A stretch of DNA of 64,000 nt from an uncultured Commensalibacter sp. GTDB taxonomy: Bacteria; Pseudomonadota; Alphaproteobacteria; Acetobacterales; Acetobacteraceae. Shown here in pieces: positions 37,388 through 45,901 of this stretch (its first letter is position 1; the number at the start of each line of letters is the position of its first letter). The translations under genes and the position numbers were made by a program. The notes beneath the pieces were generated by a model. That model was not told where the DNA came from. It worked only from the letters and a program-made list of their open reading frames with translations, and did not search any database. The stretch lies in the NCBI GenBank assembly GCA_945266285.1, contig CALYOP010000001.1, positions 310,001 through 374,000 of the forward strand. Direction: 5' to 3'.

Positions 37388-37996
37388 TTATTTTTCCCAA
37401 ATTGGTTTTGTTTGTTTAAGGCAATTTTCTTGTGAGATTTTATCAAACCATTCACATAAAGCAGGATATTTTTCTTTCCAATCTCTAAATTCGTCTCCAT
37501 AGGGACCATTAAGAATTTCTAGAGCACAAGCTAATGACAAGGTCGCTGCATTAATATTGTAAGATGGAATTTTATGTTCAAAGTAATCCAGTATCCGATA
37601 AACGACGTCATAATAACTTTGTAAATCGCCTGGCTTTTGTTCATTTTGTTGACCGTTTCTAATCGTATAGCGTTTAATAAGCGCATTCGCCAAGGCATCT
37701 GCCAATGTTTCCACACGTAAGACAAGCCAACGCATCGCGCCCGATAATGGAATAATGGGAGTTGAATCCGCAAAACTATTCAAATATTCCAAAATAACAC
37801 GACTACTATAGAGACCTGCGCCATCATTGGTAAGTAATGTCGGTGTTTTCTGCAAGGGATTAGCATCAATCAGTTCTTGAGGTAAATTATTGGGTTGAAC
37901 CTCAATCATCTTGATTTCATTAAGCATTCCAAGCTTGATTACAGCAGCACGTACCTTACGACCATAAGGATCTTGTGGTGTATAATATAGCTTCAT
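37388..37996 (-). CDS. Glutathione S-transferase family protein
   Basis: 202-residue GST-fold protein: N-terminal thioredoxin-like domain (LYYTPQDPYGRKVRAAVIKLG, then QKTPTLLTNDGAGLYSSRVILEYL) and a helical C-terminal domain. Its ATG overlaps the gloB stop by 4 bases (ATGA), so it is translationally coupled to gloB. Pairing a glutathione thioester hydrolase with a GST suggests a joint role in glutathione-linked electrophile clearance (inference). Confidence 0.88.
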   Translation of the reverse strand: MKLYYTPQDPYGRKVRAAVIKLGMLNEIKMIEVQPNNLPQELIDANPLQKTPTLLTNDGAGLYSSRVILEYLNSFADSTPIIPLSGAMRWLVLRVETLADALANALIKRYTIRNGQQNEQKPGDLQSYYDVVYRILDYFEHKIPSYNINAATLSLACALEILNGPYGDEFRDWKEKYPALCEWFDKISQENCLKQTKPIWEK

Positions 37997-38721
37997 TTAA
38001 AATGATCCTTTCGTGATCTAAAGTCTGCAAATTCCATATAATTCCTAGCCAAAATAAACGGATTTGTTTCGTTTTCTTCTTTTAATAATACCGGAATTGT
38101 AGGTAAATTTCTATTACGAAGTTTATTTACAATCTTCATTCTTTCTTGTAGCGCTTTGTTATCGGGATAAAGCGTTAACGCAAAATTTCCGTTGCTTTGT
38201 GTATATTCATGTCCGCAATAAATTAATGTTGTTTCAGGTAAATGAGATAGCCGACGAAGGCTATTAAACATTTGTTCTGCTGTTCCTTCGAACAAACGTC
38301 CACATCCCAAACTAAATAATGTATCGCCAGTAAAAAGCGCCTTTTCGTTATAAAAATAGTAACAAACCGATCCTAAAGTATGTCCTGGCGTTTCCAAAAC
38401 CTCAGCTTGAGCAAAACCAAGATCAACAATTTCCTTATCGGTCACTTTCATGTCAAGTTTTGGTAGACGTGCTTGCTCTTTTAATGGACCAATCACATTT
38501 GCAGAATAATATTTCTGCAATTCTTCGACCCCACCAATATGATCATTATGAAAATGCGTAATTAATATGGTTTTTAATTTTAAAAAACGCCTTTCCAAAT
38601 TGGCTATAATTGGTTGTGCCGCACCTGGATCAATGATTGCTGCGTTTTTCTCTTTCGCGTCATATAATAACCATGCATAATTATCTTGAAAAAGGGGGAT
38701 AGGCTCAATGATAATAGAAAT
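37993..38721 (-). CDS. gloB: Hydroxyacylglutathione hydrolase (glyoxalase II), apparently starting at ATT
   Basis: Metallo-beta-lactamase-fold enzyme that hydrolyses S-D-lactoylglutathione to D-lactate and glutathione in methylglyoxal detoxification. It has the metal motif THFHNDHIGG, GHTLGSVCYYF, LFTGDTLFSLGCGRLFEG and CGHEYTQSN, with the C-terminal HAGH-C domain. The first ATG (38598) would remove the conserved N-terminal strands. The frame stays open upstream and encodes IEPIPLFQDNYAWLLYD and AAIIDPG, the expected N-terminus. The only plausible start is ATT at 38721-38719, 7 bases after AGGAG, before an in-frame TGA. This gives 242 residues, normal for GloB. Confidence 0.88.
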   Translation of the reverse strand: MSIIIEPIPLFQDNYAWLLYDAKEKNAAIIDPGAAQPIIANLERRFLKLKTILITHFHNDHIGGVEELQKYYSANVIGPLKEQARLPKLDMKVTDKEIVDLGFAQAEVLETPGHTLGSVCYYFYNEKALFTGDTLFSLGCGRLFEGTAEQMFNSLRRLSHLPETTLIYCGHEYTQSNGNFALTLYPDNKALQERMKIVNKLRNRNLPTIPVLLKEENETNPFILARNYMEFADFRSRKDHFK

Positions 38722-38728
38722 AGTTTCT

Positions 38729-38733
38729 CTCCT
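38729..38733 (-). promoter_or_regulatory. Shine-Dalgarno deciding the ATT start of gloB
   Basis: Minus-strand AGGAG lies 7 bases before ATT 38721. No ATG, GTG or TTG occurs in frame between the upstream TGA stop and the conserved N-terminal residues. Confidence 0.7.
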
Positions 38734-38764
38734 ACAAAATAATCAGGAATCAAAACGTCAGTAA

Positions 38765-39520
38765 ATGCGATACAAATCAATAATAACCAACCCAATGTAT
38801 AACGAGCCAGATTTTAATCCTGATTTTTTTTCCAAGGAAATCAAGAATCAATTAAAACAAAAAATTAATAACTTATGGCCTGATCTAAACAATCTATCTT
38901 TGTTAAATCTTGGTTATGCTGCAAATTGCTTTCCTATAAACAAAGATGAATCTTCTTTTTCCATTACGGGGCATTTTCATTCGAATATACAAAGTTATGA
39001 TTCAGAGATTTCACCGATTTGTCGGATTTCTCCCAAAGCATTTCCTTTTCAAGATAGATTTTTTGATCGTATCCTCTATATTCATGACGGCTTGATCTGT
39101 AAAAATAAATTTGCTTCCTTACTTCGTTCATGTTGGGAAACGCTACGGGATAGTGGCAAGTTCATTCTATTATTACCCAATAGCCTGAGTTGGTGTTTCT
39201 TTAAGAAATTATCTTTGGGATTTGATAATAATGGCTTTTATTTTCCAACATTAAAAAAAATGTTAAAACAGCAGATGTTCCGTATCTGTTATTCTGAAAG
39301 AATTCTGTTTCTACCTTCCTCTATTATGAATTTATTTTCTTCTCGTGTTAATCAAATCGTAGAAACTATCGGGCAGTCTTTAATTCCATTTTTAGGAGGT
39401 TTCCATCTAATTGAAGTTGAAAAAGATTTATATGCAACTATTCCATTAGATGTAATAAAAAGACGTTATCTTGTGCCACAAAAACTCTTTTTAAATTTGA
39501 GAAAAGACGATCCCGCTTAA
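38765..39520 (+). CDS. Class I methyltransferase-like protein with degenerate SAM motif
   Basis: 251-residue protein resembling the SAM-dependent methyltransferase-like genes often found divergent from gloB in Alphaproteobacteria. The glycine-rich motif I, normally DLGCGTG, reads LLNLGYAANCF here. Later parts fit the fold: AFPFQDRFFDRILYIHDGL (motif II/post-I region), LRSCWETLRDSGKFILLLPN and the SERILFLPSS region. SAM binding is therefore doubtful. Its promoter region is shared with gloB (43 bases between starts). An in-frame ATG at 38795 is an alternative start; neither has a strong Shine-Dalgarno. Confidence 0.75.
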   Translation: MRYKSIITNPMYNEPDFNPDFFSKEIKNQLKQKINNLWPDLNNLSLLNLGYAANCFPINKDESSFSITGHFHSNIQSYDSEISPICRISPKAFPFQDRFFDRILYIHDGLICKNKFASLLRSCWETLRDSGKFILLLPNSLSWCFFKKLSLGFDNNGFYFPTLKKMLKQQMFRICYSERILFLPSSIMNLFSSRVNQIVETIGQSLIPFLGGFHLIEVEKDLYATIPLDVIKRRYLVPQKLFLNLRKDDPA

Positions 39521-39547
39521 ATCTTCCTTCTATATCGAGGACAATCA

Positions 39548-40225
39548 ATGTCACTATTAAAATCAATCCGTTCAAGCCTAAGCATGCCGCATCCTGCTGG
39601 ATATCCTTTTTTGCTTTTAACTGGTATCCCTACACTGATAGGTTATCTCACACCATGGCGTTTCACGCGATTTCTTGGAAAATTAAGTGGAATGCTGTTT
39701 GGATTTTGCTGGTTTTTCTTTCGTAATCCTACTCGTGTTTCTCCTAGCCAAGACAACATCATTGTAGCACCTGCCGATGGGACCATTGCCGCTATTGAAC
39801 AAGTTATCCCTCCCACAGGGCTTGGAATGTCGGAAACCCCTGTATGGCGCGTTTCAATATTTCTTTCAGTTTTAAACGTCCATGTTCAACGTATTCCAAC
39901 GAATGGTAAAGTTACGGGGCGTGTTTATATCGAAGGAAAATTCTTCAATGCTTCCTTGGACAAGACTTCGGAACATAATGAACGCAATGCTATTTGCATG
40001 ACACTACCCAATGGGAAGAAATTAATCGTTGTACAAATTGCTGGTTTAATCGCAAGACGTATTGTTTGCGATGCTGTCGTTGAAAAAAATTATAATCTTG
40101 GGGATATCTATGGGTTAATTCGATTTGGCTCTCGCGTTGATCTATATTTACCCGAAGGATGCATTCCTTCTGTAAAAGTAGGTCAGACTATGATTGGTGG
40201 AGAAACCATTGTCGCTCAAATATAA
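39548..40225 (+). CDS. psd: Phosphatidylserine decarboxylase proenzyme
   Basis: Short-form, 225-residue Psd that makes phosphatidylethanolamine from phosphatidylserine. It is pyruvoyl-dependent and self-cleaves at Gly-Ser in RFGSRVDLYLPEG near the C-terminus. Other motifs: FFRNPTRVSP, VAPADGTIAAIE and SVLNVHVQRIPTNGKV. N-terminal hydrophobic stretches tether it to the membrane. The pssA frame overlaps its 3' end, so both steps of PE synthesis are in one operon. Confidence 0.95.
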   Translation: MSLLKSIRSSLSMPHPAGYPFLLLTGIPTLIGYLTPWRFTRFLGKLSGMLFGFCWFFFRNPTRVSPSQDNIIVAPADGTIAAIEQVIPPTGLGMSETPVWRVSIFLSVLNVHVQRIPTNGKVTGRVYIEGKFFNASLDKTSEHNERNAICMTLPNGKKLIVVQIAGLIARRIVCDAVVEKNYNLGDIYGLIRFGSRVDLYLPEGCIPSVKVGQTMIGGETIVAQI

Positions 40226-41105
40226 ACATTCTTTGCCATCAGAAATTCGTTCATTACAACGCAAAGCATTGTTACGACAAAAAATACGTCCTCGGGTAAA
40301 AGGGATTTCCTTTAATCGTATGATTCCTAATCTCTTAACAATGTTAGGACTTTGTGCAGGACTTGTAGCTATACGAAGTGCAATTAACGGACATTTCGAT
40401 GAATCCGTAATTGCTATTTTGATTGCCACCTGTTTTGATGGTTTAGATGGCCGTATTGCACGCCTACTTCGTGCAACCAGCCGATTTGGCGCCGAATTTG
40501 ACAGTCTGGCTGATTTTCTTTCTTTTGGTGTGGCACCAAGTTTCGTGCTTTATCTTTGGGCTTTACAAGATACGGGTCGCTATGCCTTTGTTCCTTGTGT
40601 GTTTTTTTCGGTATGTATGGCTTTACGTCTCGCCCGTTTCAATGCTGACATTGATAACAAAGAAAAACCGAAATATGCCAGTAACTTCTTTACAGGCGTG
40701 CCAGCCCCCGCCGGTGCATTAGTCGCATTATTTCCCATTTTTCTGGGGCTTGAAGGGCTAAAATTACAATGGCCTTTTCTGATTAGTTTTGCAAAAATAC
40801 CTTTGCTTACAATCATTATCTTAGTTGGAACAGCTTGTTTGCTCATTTCAACTTTGCCAGTTTGGTCATTTAAAAACTTTAAAGTTCCCTCATCATCAGT
40901 TTTACCACTTTTATTAGGAACCGGCATTTATGCAGCAACGCTCGTTGCAGATCCATGGGGAACCTTAGCCGTGACGGGATTACTCTATATCGGATTATTA
41001 CCTTTTAGCTGCCGCAGTTTTCTTAGTTTAAAAGCCGATGCTGACAAGATAAAAAAAGAAACCTCTACTGAGGAGGATGAACCAATGAAGGAGCTAACAA
41101 ACTGA
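40194..41105 (+). CDS. pssA: CDP-diacylglycerol--serine O-phosphatidyltransferase
   Basis: Membrane enzyme that makes phosphatidylserine from CDP-diacylglycerol and serine; 303 residues. The CDP-alcohol phosphatidyltransferase motif is complete: DGLDGRIARLL, then FGAEFDSLADF with the catalytic Asp residues. Multiple transmembrane helices surround it. The start is uncertain: TTG at 40194, GTG at 40197, or TTG at 40209 or 40230. All but the last lie within psd; the first ATG in frame is at 40320 and would remove part of helix 1. The 3' end overlaps the convergent hyfI-like gene by 41 bases. Confidence 0.93.
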   Translation: MVEKPLSLKYKHSLPSEIRSLQRKALLRQKIRPRVKGISFNRMIPNLLTMLGLCAGLVAIRSAINGHFDESVIAILIATCFDGLDGRIARLLRATSRFGAEFDSLADFLSFGVAPSFVLYLWALQDTGRYAFVPCVFFSVCMALRLARFNADIDNKEKPKYASNFFTGVPAPAGALVALFPIFLGLEGLKLQWPFLISFAKIPLLTIIILVGTACLLISTLPVWSFKNFKVPSSSVLPLLLGTGIYAATLVADPWGTLAVTGLLYIGLLPFSCRSFLSLKADADKIKKETSTEEDEPMKELTN

Positions 41106-41547
41106 CCAATTCTTTTAAAATCTGTTGTGGCGATGGTGGACAACCTTCAACGTCCACAACATATTCATCTCCACCAAGGTTTTTCTTTAAAACCGAGTAA
41201 TTTTCCTCAAAAAGCGATTTTTGCAAGGCACATTCTCCAACCATTACAAAAGCTTTGGGTGAAGGCATAAGACACCAATTTTCTTCTATAAAAGGAATCA
41301 TAGTACGGTTCATTACTCCTGTTAATAACATAATATTGGCAATAGCGGGATGATCAACAAAACAAAGACCGCTACGTTTTATATCATAGGCTGCCCCTTG
41401 AAGTGCCTGCACTTCCAAAATACACCCATTACAGTCCCCGCAGGCAACAGGCCATATATTTAAAAGCTTCCCCTTACATATATAAGCTTTATCTAAAGGC
41501 CGTAAATTCCCAAAAAGTGAATCTTTTAAAACCCGCAAAACTGACAT
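41065..41547 (-). CDS. hyfI: Hydrogenase-4/complex I-like small subunit (NuoB/HyfI family)
   Basis: 160-residue Fe-S protein of the NuoB/hydrogenase small subunit family. All four [4Fe-4S] ligands are retained: two in VACGDCNGCI, one in VMVGECAL and one in VEGCPPSP, matching the proximal cluster of HyfI/HycG. In related complexes this subunit passes electrons next to the large-subunit active site. It is the last gene of a six-gene operon, 13 bases after the large subunit gene. The stop lies inside the convergent pssA gene. Redox partner unknown, because no ferredoxin-like HyfA/HyfH gene is present. Confidence 0.9.
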   Translation of the reverse strand: MSVLRVLKDSLFGNLRPLDKAYICKGKLLNIWPVACGDCNGCILEVQALQGAAYDIKRSGLCFVDHPAIANIMLLTGVMNRTMIPFIEENWCLMPSPKAFVMVGECALQKSLFEENYSVLKKNLGGDEYVVDVEGCPPSPQQILKELVSLLAPSLVHPPQ

Positions 41548-41560
41548 TTACATCTCTTCT

Positions 41561-43090
41561 CTATAGATCTGCACCCGTAGATAAAATCCCAAACGACGCA
41601 CGGATCACCAATTGATCAGACCATAATTGATTCTGCATAAGCTTTGGTAAAATCATGGCCTGTTTGACAGCAGGATCATGAATAAAAATATCTTCGATTA
41701 TCCCGTTAACCGCCTTAACATAATACCATATATCGCCCTGGACACCTTCACAAACACCTATTCCTTCACCTGTTAGATTTTCAATTGAAAGTGCTTTCTG
41801 CGGATGATGATATTCCTGAACTTCATGCTGGAATATCTGATCAATAATATTAAAACTATTACAAATTTCCTGAAAACGAATTTGAGTTCTCGCCAAAACA
41901 TCACCGTCCTTAAAATTAGAAGGAACAAGCCATTCCAATCGGTATTCAGGCATATAACGTCTTATATCGTAATCTCTTCCTGAAGCGCGGCCAATATACC
42001 CACTAATGTCATATTGAATGGCATGGTTCATATCAAGCACTCCAACATCTCTTAAATTCTCAAATAGACCTGGAATACTTTCACTTAAATGCTGTGCTTC
42101 AAAACAAATATCTTGGATTTCTTTTGGAAGTTTATAAACACTTTCCTCTATAACTGGATCACAGGATAATCCTGGATAAATGCAATCCATCAACCAACGA
42201 TGACCATAGTAATGTAAACACCACCGCATCAAAAGTTCCCGGGCATATTCGTAACGTGCCGCCACAACTTTAATACCCAATGCTCTAAAAATAAGTGACA
42301 GATGCAGCGTATGCGCATTAAGACGCATCAATTCTATTAATATCACACGTTTTCTAAGAATGCCTGTTTCAGGAACAAAACCTGCCATATCCTCAATCGC
42401 ATGTGCAAAAGCACTTTGATGCGATATACTGTCAAGCGCATTGATACGACTTATTAATGAAAAAGCTTTTATCAATGGTTTTTGATGAAGATTTGCGATA
42501 ATCCCACGATGCGTATATCCGTAGAATGATTCAGCATGGATAATCTTTTCACCCTTGATAGAAAAACGCCATAATGCCGGTGATAAATTCCTATCAGATA
42601 CAGGGCTAATGATCGCAATTTCTTCACTGTTTTGAAATAAAGCTGCGTTTTGATCAAAATCTTTAAAATCAGATTGTTCATTTTTAGGGCCTGGTCTTGC
42701 TGATAAAGGCCAGGTACAATTCCATACCCCTCGATCCAGCCAGGGATATAAATTAATGGCATTCATAGCCTCTTTACCCCAAAGATCGAGAATAATTCTT
42801 TCATAAACCTCTGCAGAGGGTCTTACAGAAGAAACAGCCAAATAACGATCAACTGATGCGGTGATTTTTACACCTAATGGGCGGAAACCTCCTTCAAGGA
42901 AAAGAATATTAATATCTTCTTTATCCGCCCACATTCCCAGAAAAACCAATGTATCTTCTTTCAACTGTTCCACTAGGGAATGCCATTTTTGTTCATCGAG
43001 GCGAAAAAAATATTTTCCTTCTTGTTCGCCCTGACGAATAAAATTCGCGCAATTGTTTTTCTGAAATGAGGAATGAAAAGATTCAGTCAT
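41561..43090 (-). CDS. hyfG: Hydrogenase-4/complex I-like large subunit (NuoC-NuoD/HyfG family) without Ni-Fe ligands
   Basis: 509-residue fusion of a NuoC-like N-domain (about 1-150, ERIILDLWGKEAMNAINLYP) and a NuoD/hydrogenase large-subunit domain. GYTHRGIIANL is the conserved start of the latter. True group 4 NiFe hydrogenases have one CxxC near the next helix and another in a C-terminal DPCxxC. Here the first position reads SRINALDSISHQSAFAHAIE and the C-terminus ends RASFGILSTGADL, so both are gone. It cannot bind a Ni-Fe site in the known way. Start overlaps the hyfF-like stop (ATGA). Confidence 0.9.
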   Translation of the reverse strand: MTESFHSSFQKNNCANFIRQGEQEGKYFFRLDEQKWHSLVEQLKEDTLVFLGMWADKEDINILFLEGGFRPLGVKITASVDRYLAVSSVRPSAEVYERIILDLWGKEAMNAINLYPWLDRGVWNCTWPLSARPGPKNEQSDFKDFDQNAALFQNSEEIAIISPVSDRNLSPALWRFSIKGEKIIHAESFYGYTHRGIIANLHQKPLIKAFSLISRINALDSISHQSAFAHAIEDMAGFVPETGILRKRVILIELMRLNAHTLHLSLIFRALGIKVVAARYEYARELLMRWCLHYYGHRWLMDCIYPGLSCDPVIEESVYKLPKEIQDICFEAQHLSESIPGLFENLRDVGVLDMNHAIQYDISGYIGRASGRDYDIRRYMPEYRLEWLVPSNFKDGDVLARTQIRFQEICNSFNIIDQIFQHEVQEYHHPQKALSIENLTGEGIGVCEGVQGDIWYYVKAVNGIIEDIFIHDPAVKQAMILPKLMQNQLWSDQLVIRASFGILSTGADL

Positions 43091-44415
43091 CCTGAAAATC
43101 CAGGAATAATAGTGAATTGCGTAGAAATATTATGCAGCAGGTTTGAAAGTAGAAAAGGTAAAAATAACGTCTGTAATAAAATACACCACCAAATAATCCA
43201 CATCGCGCGGTTATTCGTTTCTTTGACAAATAAATTGAAAGGGCGATTACAAAAAAGATTATAGTTCCACCAAATAATCAATATAAACAAAATACAACCC
43301 GCCAAAGGAATAAAATCCAGAAAACAGCCTAGGAGTATCAACAAAGCTGTAAAAATTCCAAAAGGGGGTAATCCTGATAATGCAAGTTTTAACCACGAAG
43401 ATTGTAAGGAAAATTCTTCGGAATTTATTCTTCGTTCAATGATATAACTTAAGGGATTCAATATGACCAAAGCCACCATAAATAAACCAGCAGCATAAAG
43501 ACCTTCTTGGTATCCTGAGAATATGGACATCAATACTAAATTGGTCAAAAAAACAGATGTTATTGATAAATAATTATAATGTTTTCCCCTTATTTCCATT
43601 ACCAAAACAAACAAAGTAACAAAACTAAGAAAAATCATGAATAATGAAACCGGCATATAAGCAGGCACTTTATTCAGCCTTATCAAGGTAATGAAATAAG
43701 GCAAAGTCATACTAAACGTACTGATTATTCCTAAACTTAAAGGCAATTCTTTAACCAAACGAAGCTGCATGAAACAAATAGGAAATAAACCAGCCCCTAA
43801 CCCCAACCCTAAATCAAGTAAAACGCTGGAGATATAACTTATCGTAGGCGTTATCGTTAGGTTGTTTTCTAGCAATAATAATCGTCCTAGAAATGCAAAA
43901 CTAAAAAGCGCTAAATTAATTCGAAAAAACGTCCATCCGATATTTAGATTGCTGTATCCCGGATTTAATCCCGCACCAATAATGAATATGATAAGAATGA
44001 CAAAAAGACATAAAAGCGCAATAAATAAGTTATTAACCGCAACACATAACATTACAACGACAAGCAAAAAATGTTGTAATGCCAAAGCCCATCGCAATCT
44101 TTTATCCTGATTGGAAAATCGTAAGGTTTGTGGATACCAATATTGTAATAAATAAGCGCTCATTACCCCACCAATAGCCACAAGGAAACGAGCAAATCGC
44201 GTAAGATCATCATCACTAACCCATAAGGTATTGCTCATATAACGTGGGCTGATTACGGCAATACCTGTTAATAATAGTAATACAATAAGAAAACCGTGAT
44301 GAATTCTAACGCGGATATGAGGATATTCGAGCGTAACAACCGCTATTCCCCCTATAAGTGGCCAGAAAATACAGCTCCAAAAAAATAATCTTGCCAAACC
44401 TTCCGATATAAGCAC
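43087..44415 (-). CDS. hyfF: Antiporter-like membrane subunit (HyfF/NuoN family), divergent
   Basis: 442-residue membrane protein with about 13 hydrophobic helices, in the Mrp/NuoL-M-N family and in the hyfF position. The stretch that normally reads like KAGxFPLHxWLPxAH appears as GAGLFPICFMQLRLVKELP, so the pumping Lys and conserved His are not retained. It is shorter than E. coli HyfF. GTG start at 44415, one base after the hyfE-like stop. Assignment to HyfF rather than NuoN-type rests on gene order. Confidence 0.8.
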   Translation of the reverse strand: MLISEGLARLFFWSCIFWPLIGGIAVVTLEYPHIRVRIHHGFLIVLLLLTGIAVISPRYMSNTLWVSDDDLTRFARFLVAIGGVMSAYLLQYWYPQTLRFSNQDKRLRWALALQHFLLVVVMLCVAVNNLFIALLCLFVILIIFIIGAGLNPGYSNLNIGWTFFRINLALFSFAFLGRLLLLENNLTITPTISYISSVLLDLGLGLGAGLFPICFMQLRLVKELPLSLGIISTFSMTLPYFITLIRLNKVPAYMPVSLFMIFLSFVTLFVLVMEIRGKHYNYLSITSVFLTNLVLMSIFSGYQEGLYAAGLFMVALVILNPLSYIIERRINSEEFSLQSSWLKLALSGLPPFGIFTALLILLGCFLDFIPLAGCILFILIIWWNYNLFCNRPFNLFVKETNNRAMWIIWWCILLQTLFLPFLLSNLLHNISTQFTIIPGFSG

Positions 44416-44416
44416 T

Positions 44417-44950
44417 TTATTGATGCCCCAACCGTTTTGTCATCCAAAAAGCCATTCCCCAAAAAATAACATAAAAAACAAGTAAGGTTACGAGTGCTGA
44501 CAAATACCCCTTGAGTCCAACCATCAACAATAATGCATTTAAAATATATGATGTACCTACACTCTGAACGGCGATTGTTTTACCGAGAATACTGTATAAA
44601 AAACCCACCATAATAATTGCAAATAGGATACTGAATTCTAATCTCGATATCGAAGGTGGTATCCCATAAGTCATAATTGTAATCGCAAAGAGAATAATGC
44701 ACACACCGAAAAATAGTTCTTTGGATGAAAGTTGATAACGTTGGAATTTTAAAATCCCATTCAATAAAATTCCCCCTAACACCGCAATAACACTACAAAA
44801 AACAGCCATTTGCGGCATAGGAGATAACGTCATTCCATCAAGAAGACATAAAGCCGTAAGCAACCCATGCATTAAACATTGTGTTGCAGGAGAAGTAAGC
44901 ATGCCAATAGTCATTAACAACAATGCACTGATTAGCAATGTTAACAGCAT
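44417..44950 (-). CDS. hyfE: HyfE-like membrane subunit (NuoK-related), divergent
   Basis: 177-residue hydrophobic protein with about five to six helices. The C-terminal AVQSVGTSYILNALLLMV matches the HyfE/NuoK pattern of Q-x-xG-x-x-x-x-ENG, but the Glu is replaced (ILNA). Fit to HyfE is based on this motif, the length and the position between the NuoH-like and HyfF-like genes. ATG start 2 bases after the hyfC-like stop. Confidence 0.72.
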   Translation of the reverse strand: MLLTLLISALLLMTIGMLTSPATQCLMHGLLTALCLLDGMTLSPMPQMAVFCSVIAVLGGILLNGILKFQRYQLSSKELFFGVCIILFAITIMTYGIPPSISRLEFSILFAIIMVGFLYSILGKTIAVQSVGTSYILNALLLMVGLKGYLSALVTLLVFYVIFWGMAFWMTKRLGHQ

Positions 44951-44952
44951 GT

Positions 44953-45894
44953 CTATTCCCCCCCATTTAAACCCGAAAAATGAACAATAATTGCCAAGAA
45001 ACTAAGAATCATCGCAATACCTGAACGATAGGCAGTGCTAGGTAGGAATAAAAAGCTTCTAAATAATGCTAGTATAAAACAAAGCGCGATAATCTTGCCT
45101 ATCCATGCAATTAACCCAAAAGGAAGTGATCTTAACCAAGAAAGCATATCACCACCATTAATTGATGGATCAGCCAAACTTTGTGGCCAAATTAAAACAG
45201 CAATCAATGAAAGCCAAACCATAAATTGTAAATCGTTGATATAAAGCATTAATCCATGATCAGACCCACCAAAACAATCCTTTCCCTCCATATCTTTATA
45301 ATCTGGCATATCCCATACCAACATTAACAACGCACATGCAGCAATTACTAAGGGGGTATAGGCAATAATGGAAATATTTCCCATTCGATGAAAATAAGCG
45401 ACCAACCCATCAAGACTTGTTTCTTCAGTCGTATAACCAATGATAATAAATATAAAAAAAATGACTGGCAGAAATAAAAGGCGATCAAACAATAAATTCT
45501 GAATATGCTTTCGGCTAAAAGAATAGGTATCTTTCAAACTAAGCAAAAAAAATGTCAGAAAAGATGTAAAAAGCAAACCTGTAATTAATAAAAAATCAGA
45601 TAAATATCCGGTTAACATCCCCCTTGTAAAAGAAGGAATCAATGCTGCAGCAACAATATTTCCACATAATGCTATAATTACATAATCTTTATAAGGAAAT
45701 GTATGAATAGAAAAGCTGGAAAAACGATGGATATTAACCATACGCAATTGAGTTTTGTAATACTTATATGGCGGTCTTGATAACCCTTGAATCTTGGCTT
45801 CAAAACAGTTTTCCAACCACATCACCCAAGAGGCACCATATAATAGCATCCCCCAATGAATTAGTGTTAAAACAAAAATTGCCAGCCAGAACAC
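44953..45894 (-). CDS. hyfC: HyfC/NuoH-like membrane subunit, divergent
   Basis: 313-residue protein with about eight helices. The early cytoplasmic loop IQGLSRPPYKYYKTQLRM corresponds to the R-GP...D loop of HyfC/NuoH. The loop that carries the Glu-rich EAEqEL-x-EG signature in the family reads WDMPDYKDMEGKDCFGG, with most acidic positions changed. GTG start, 7 bases after the hyfB-like stop. Assignment rests on topology and operon order. Confidence 0.72.
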   Translation of the reverse strand: MFWLAIFVLTLIHWGMLLYGASWVMWLENCFEAKIQGLSRPPYKYYKTQLRMVNIHRFSSFSIHTFPYKDYVIIALCGNIVAAALIPSFTRGMLTGYLSDFLLITGLLFTSFLTFFLLSLKDTYSFSRKHIQNLLFDRLLFLPVIFFIFIIIGYTTEETSLDGLVAYFHRMGNISIIAYTPLVIAACALLMLVWDMPDYKDMEGKDCFGGSDHGLMLYINDLQFMVWLSLIAVLIWPQSLADPSINGGDMLSWLRSLPFGLIAWIGKIIALCFILALFRSFLFLPSTAYRSGIAMILSFLAIIVHFSGLNGGE

Positions 45895-45901
45895 GTGACT
45901 A

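Noticed and set aside
38604-38795. Minus-strand ORF beginning MGWLLLICIAF
   Set aside because: It overlaps the true N-terminus of gloB in another frame and has no conserved features.
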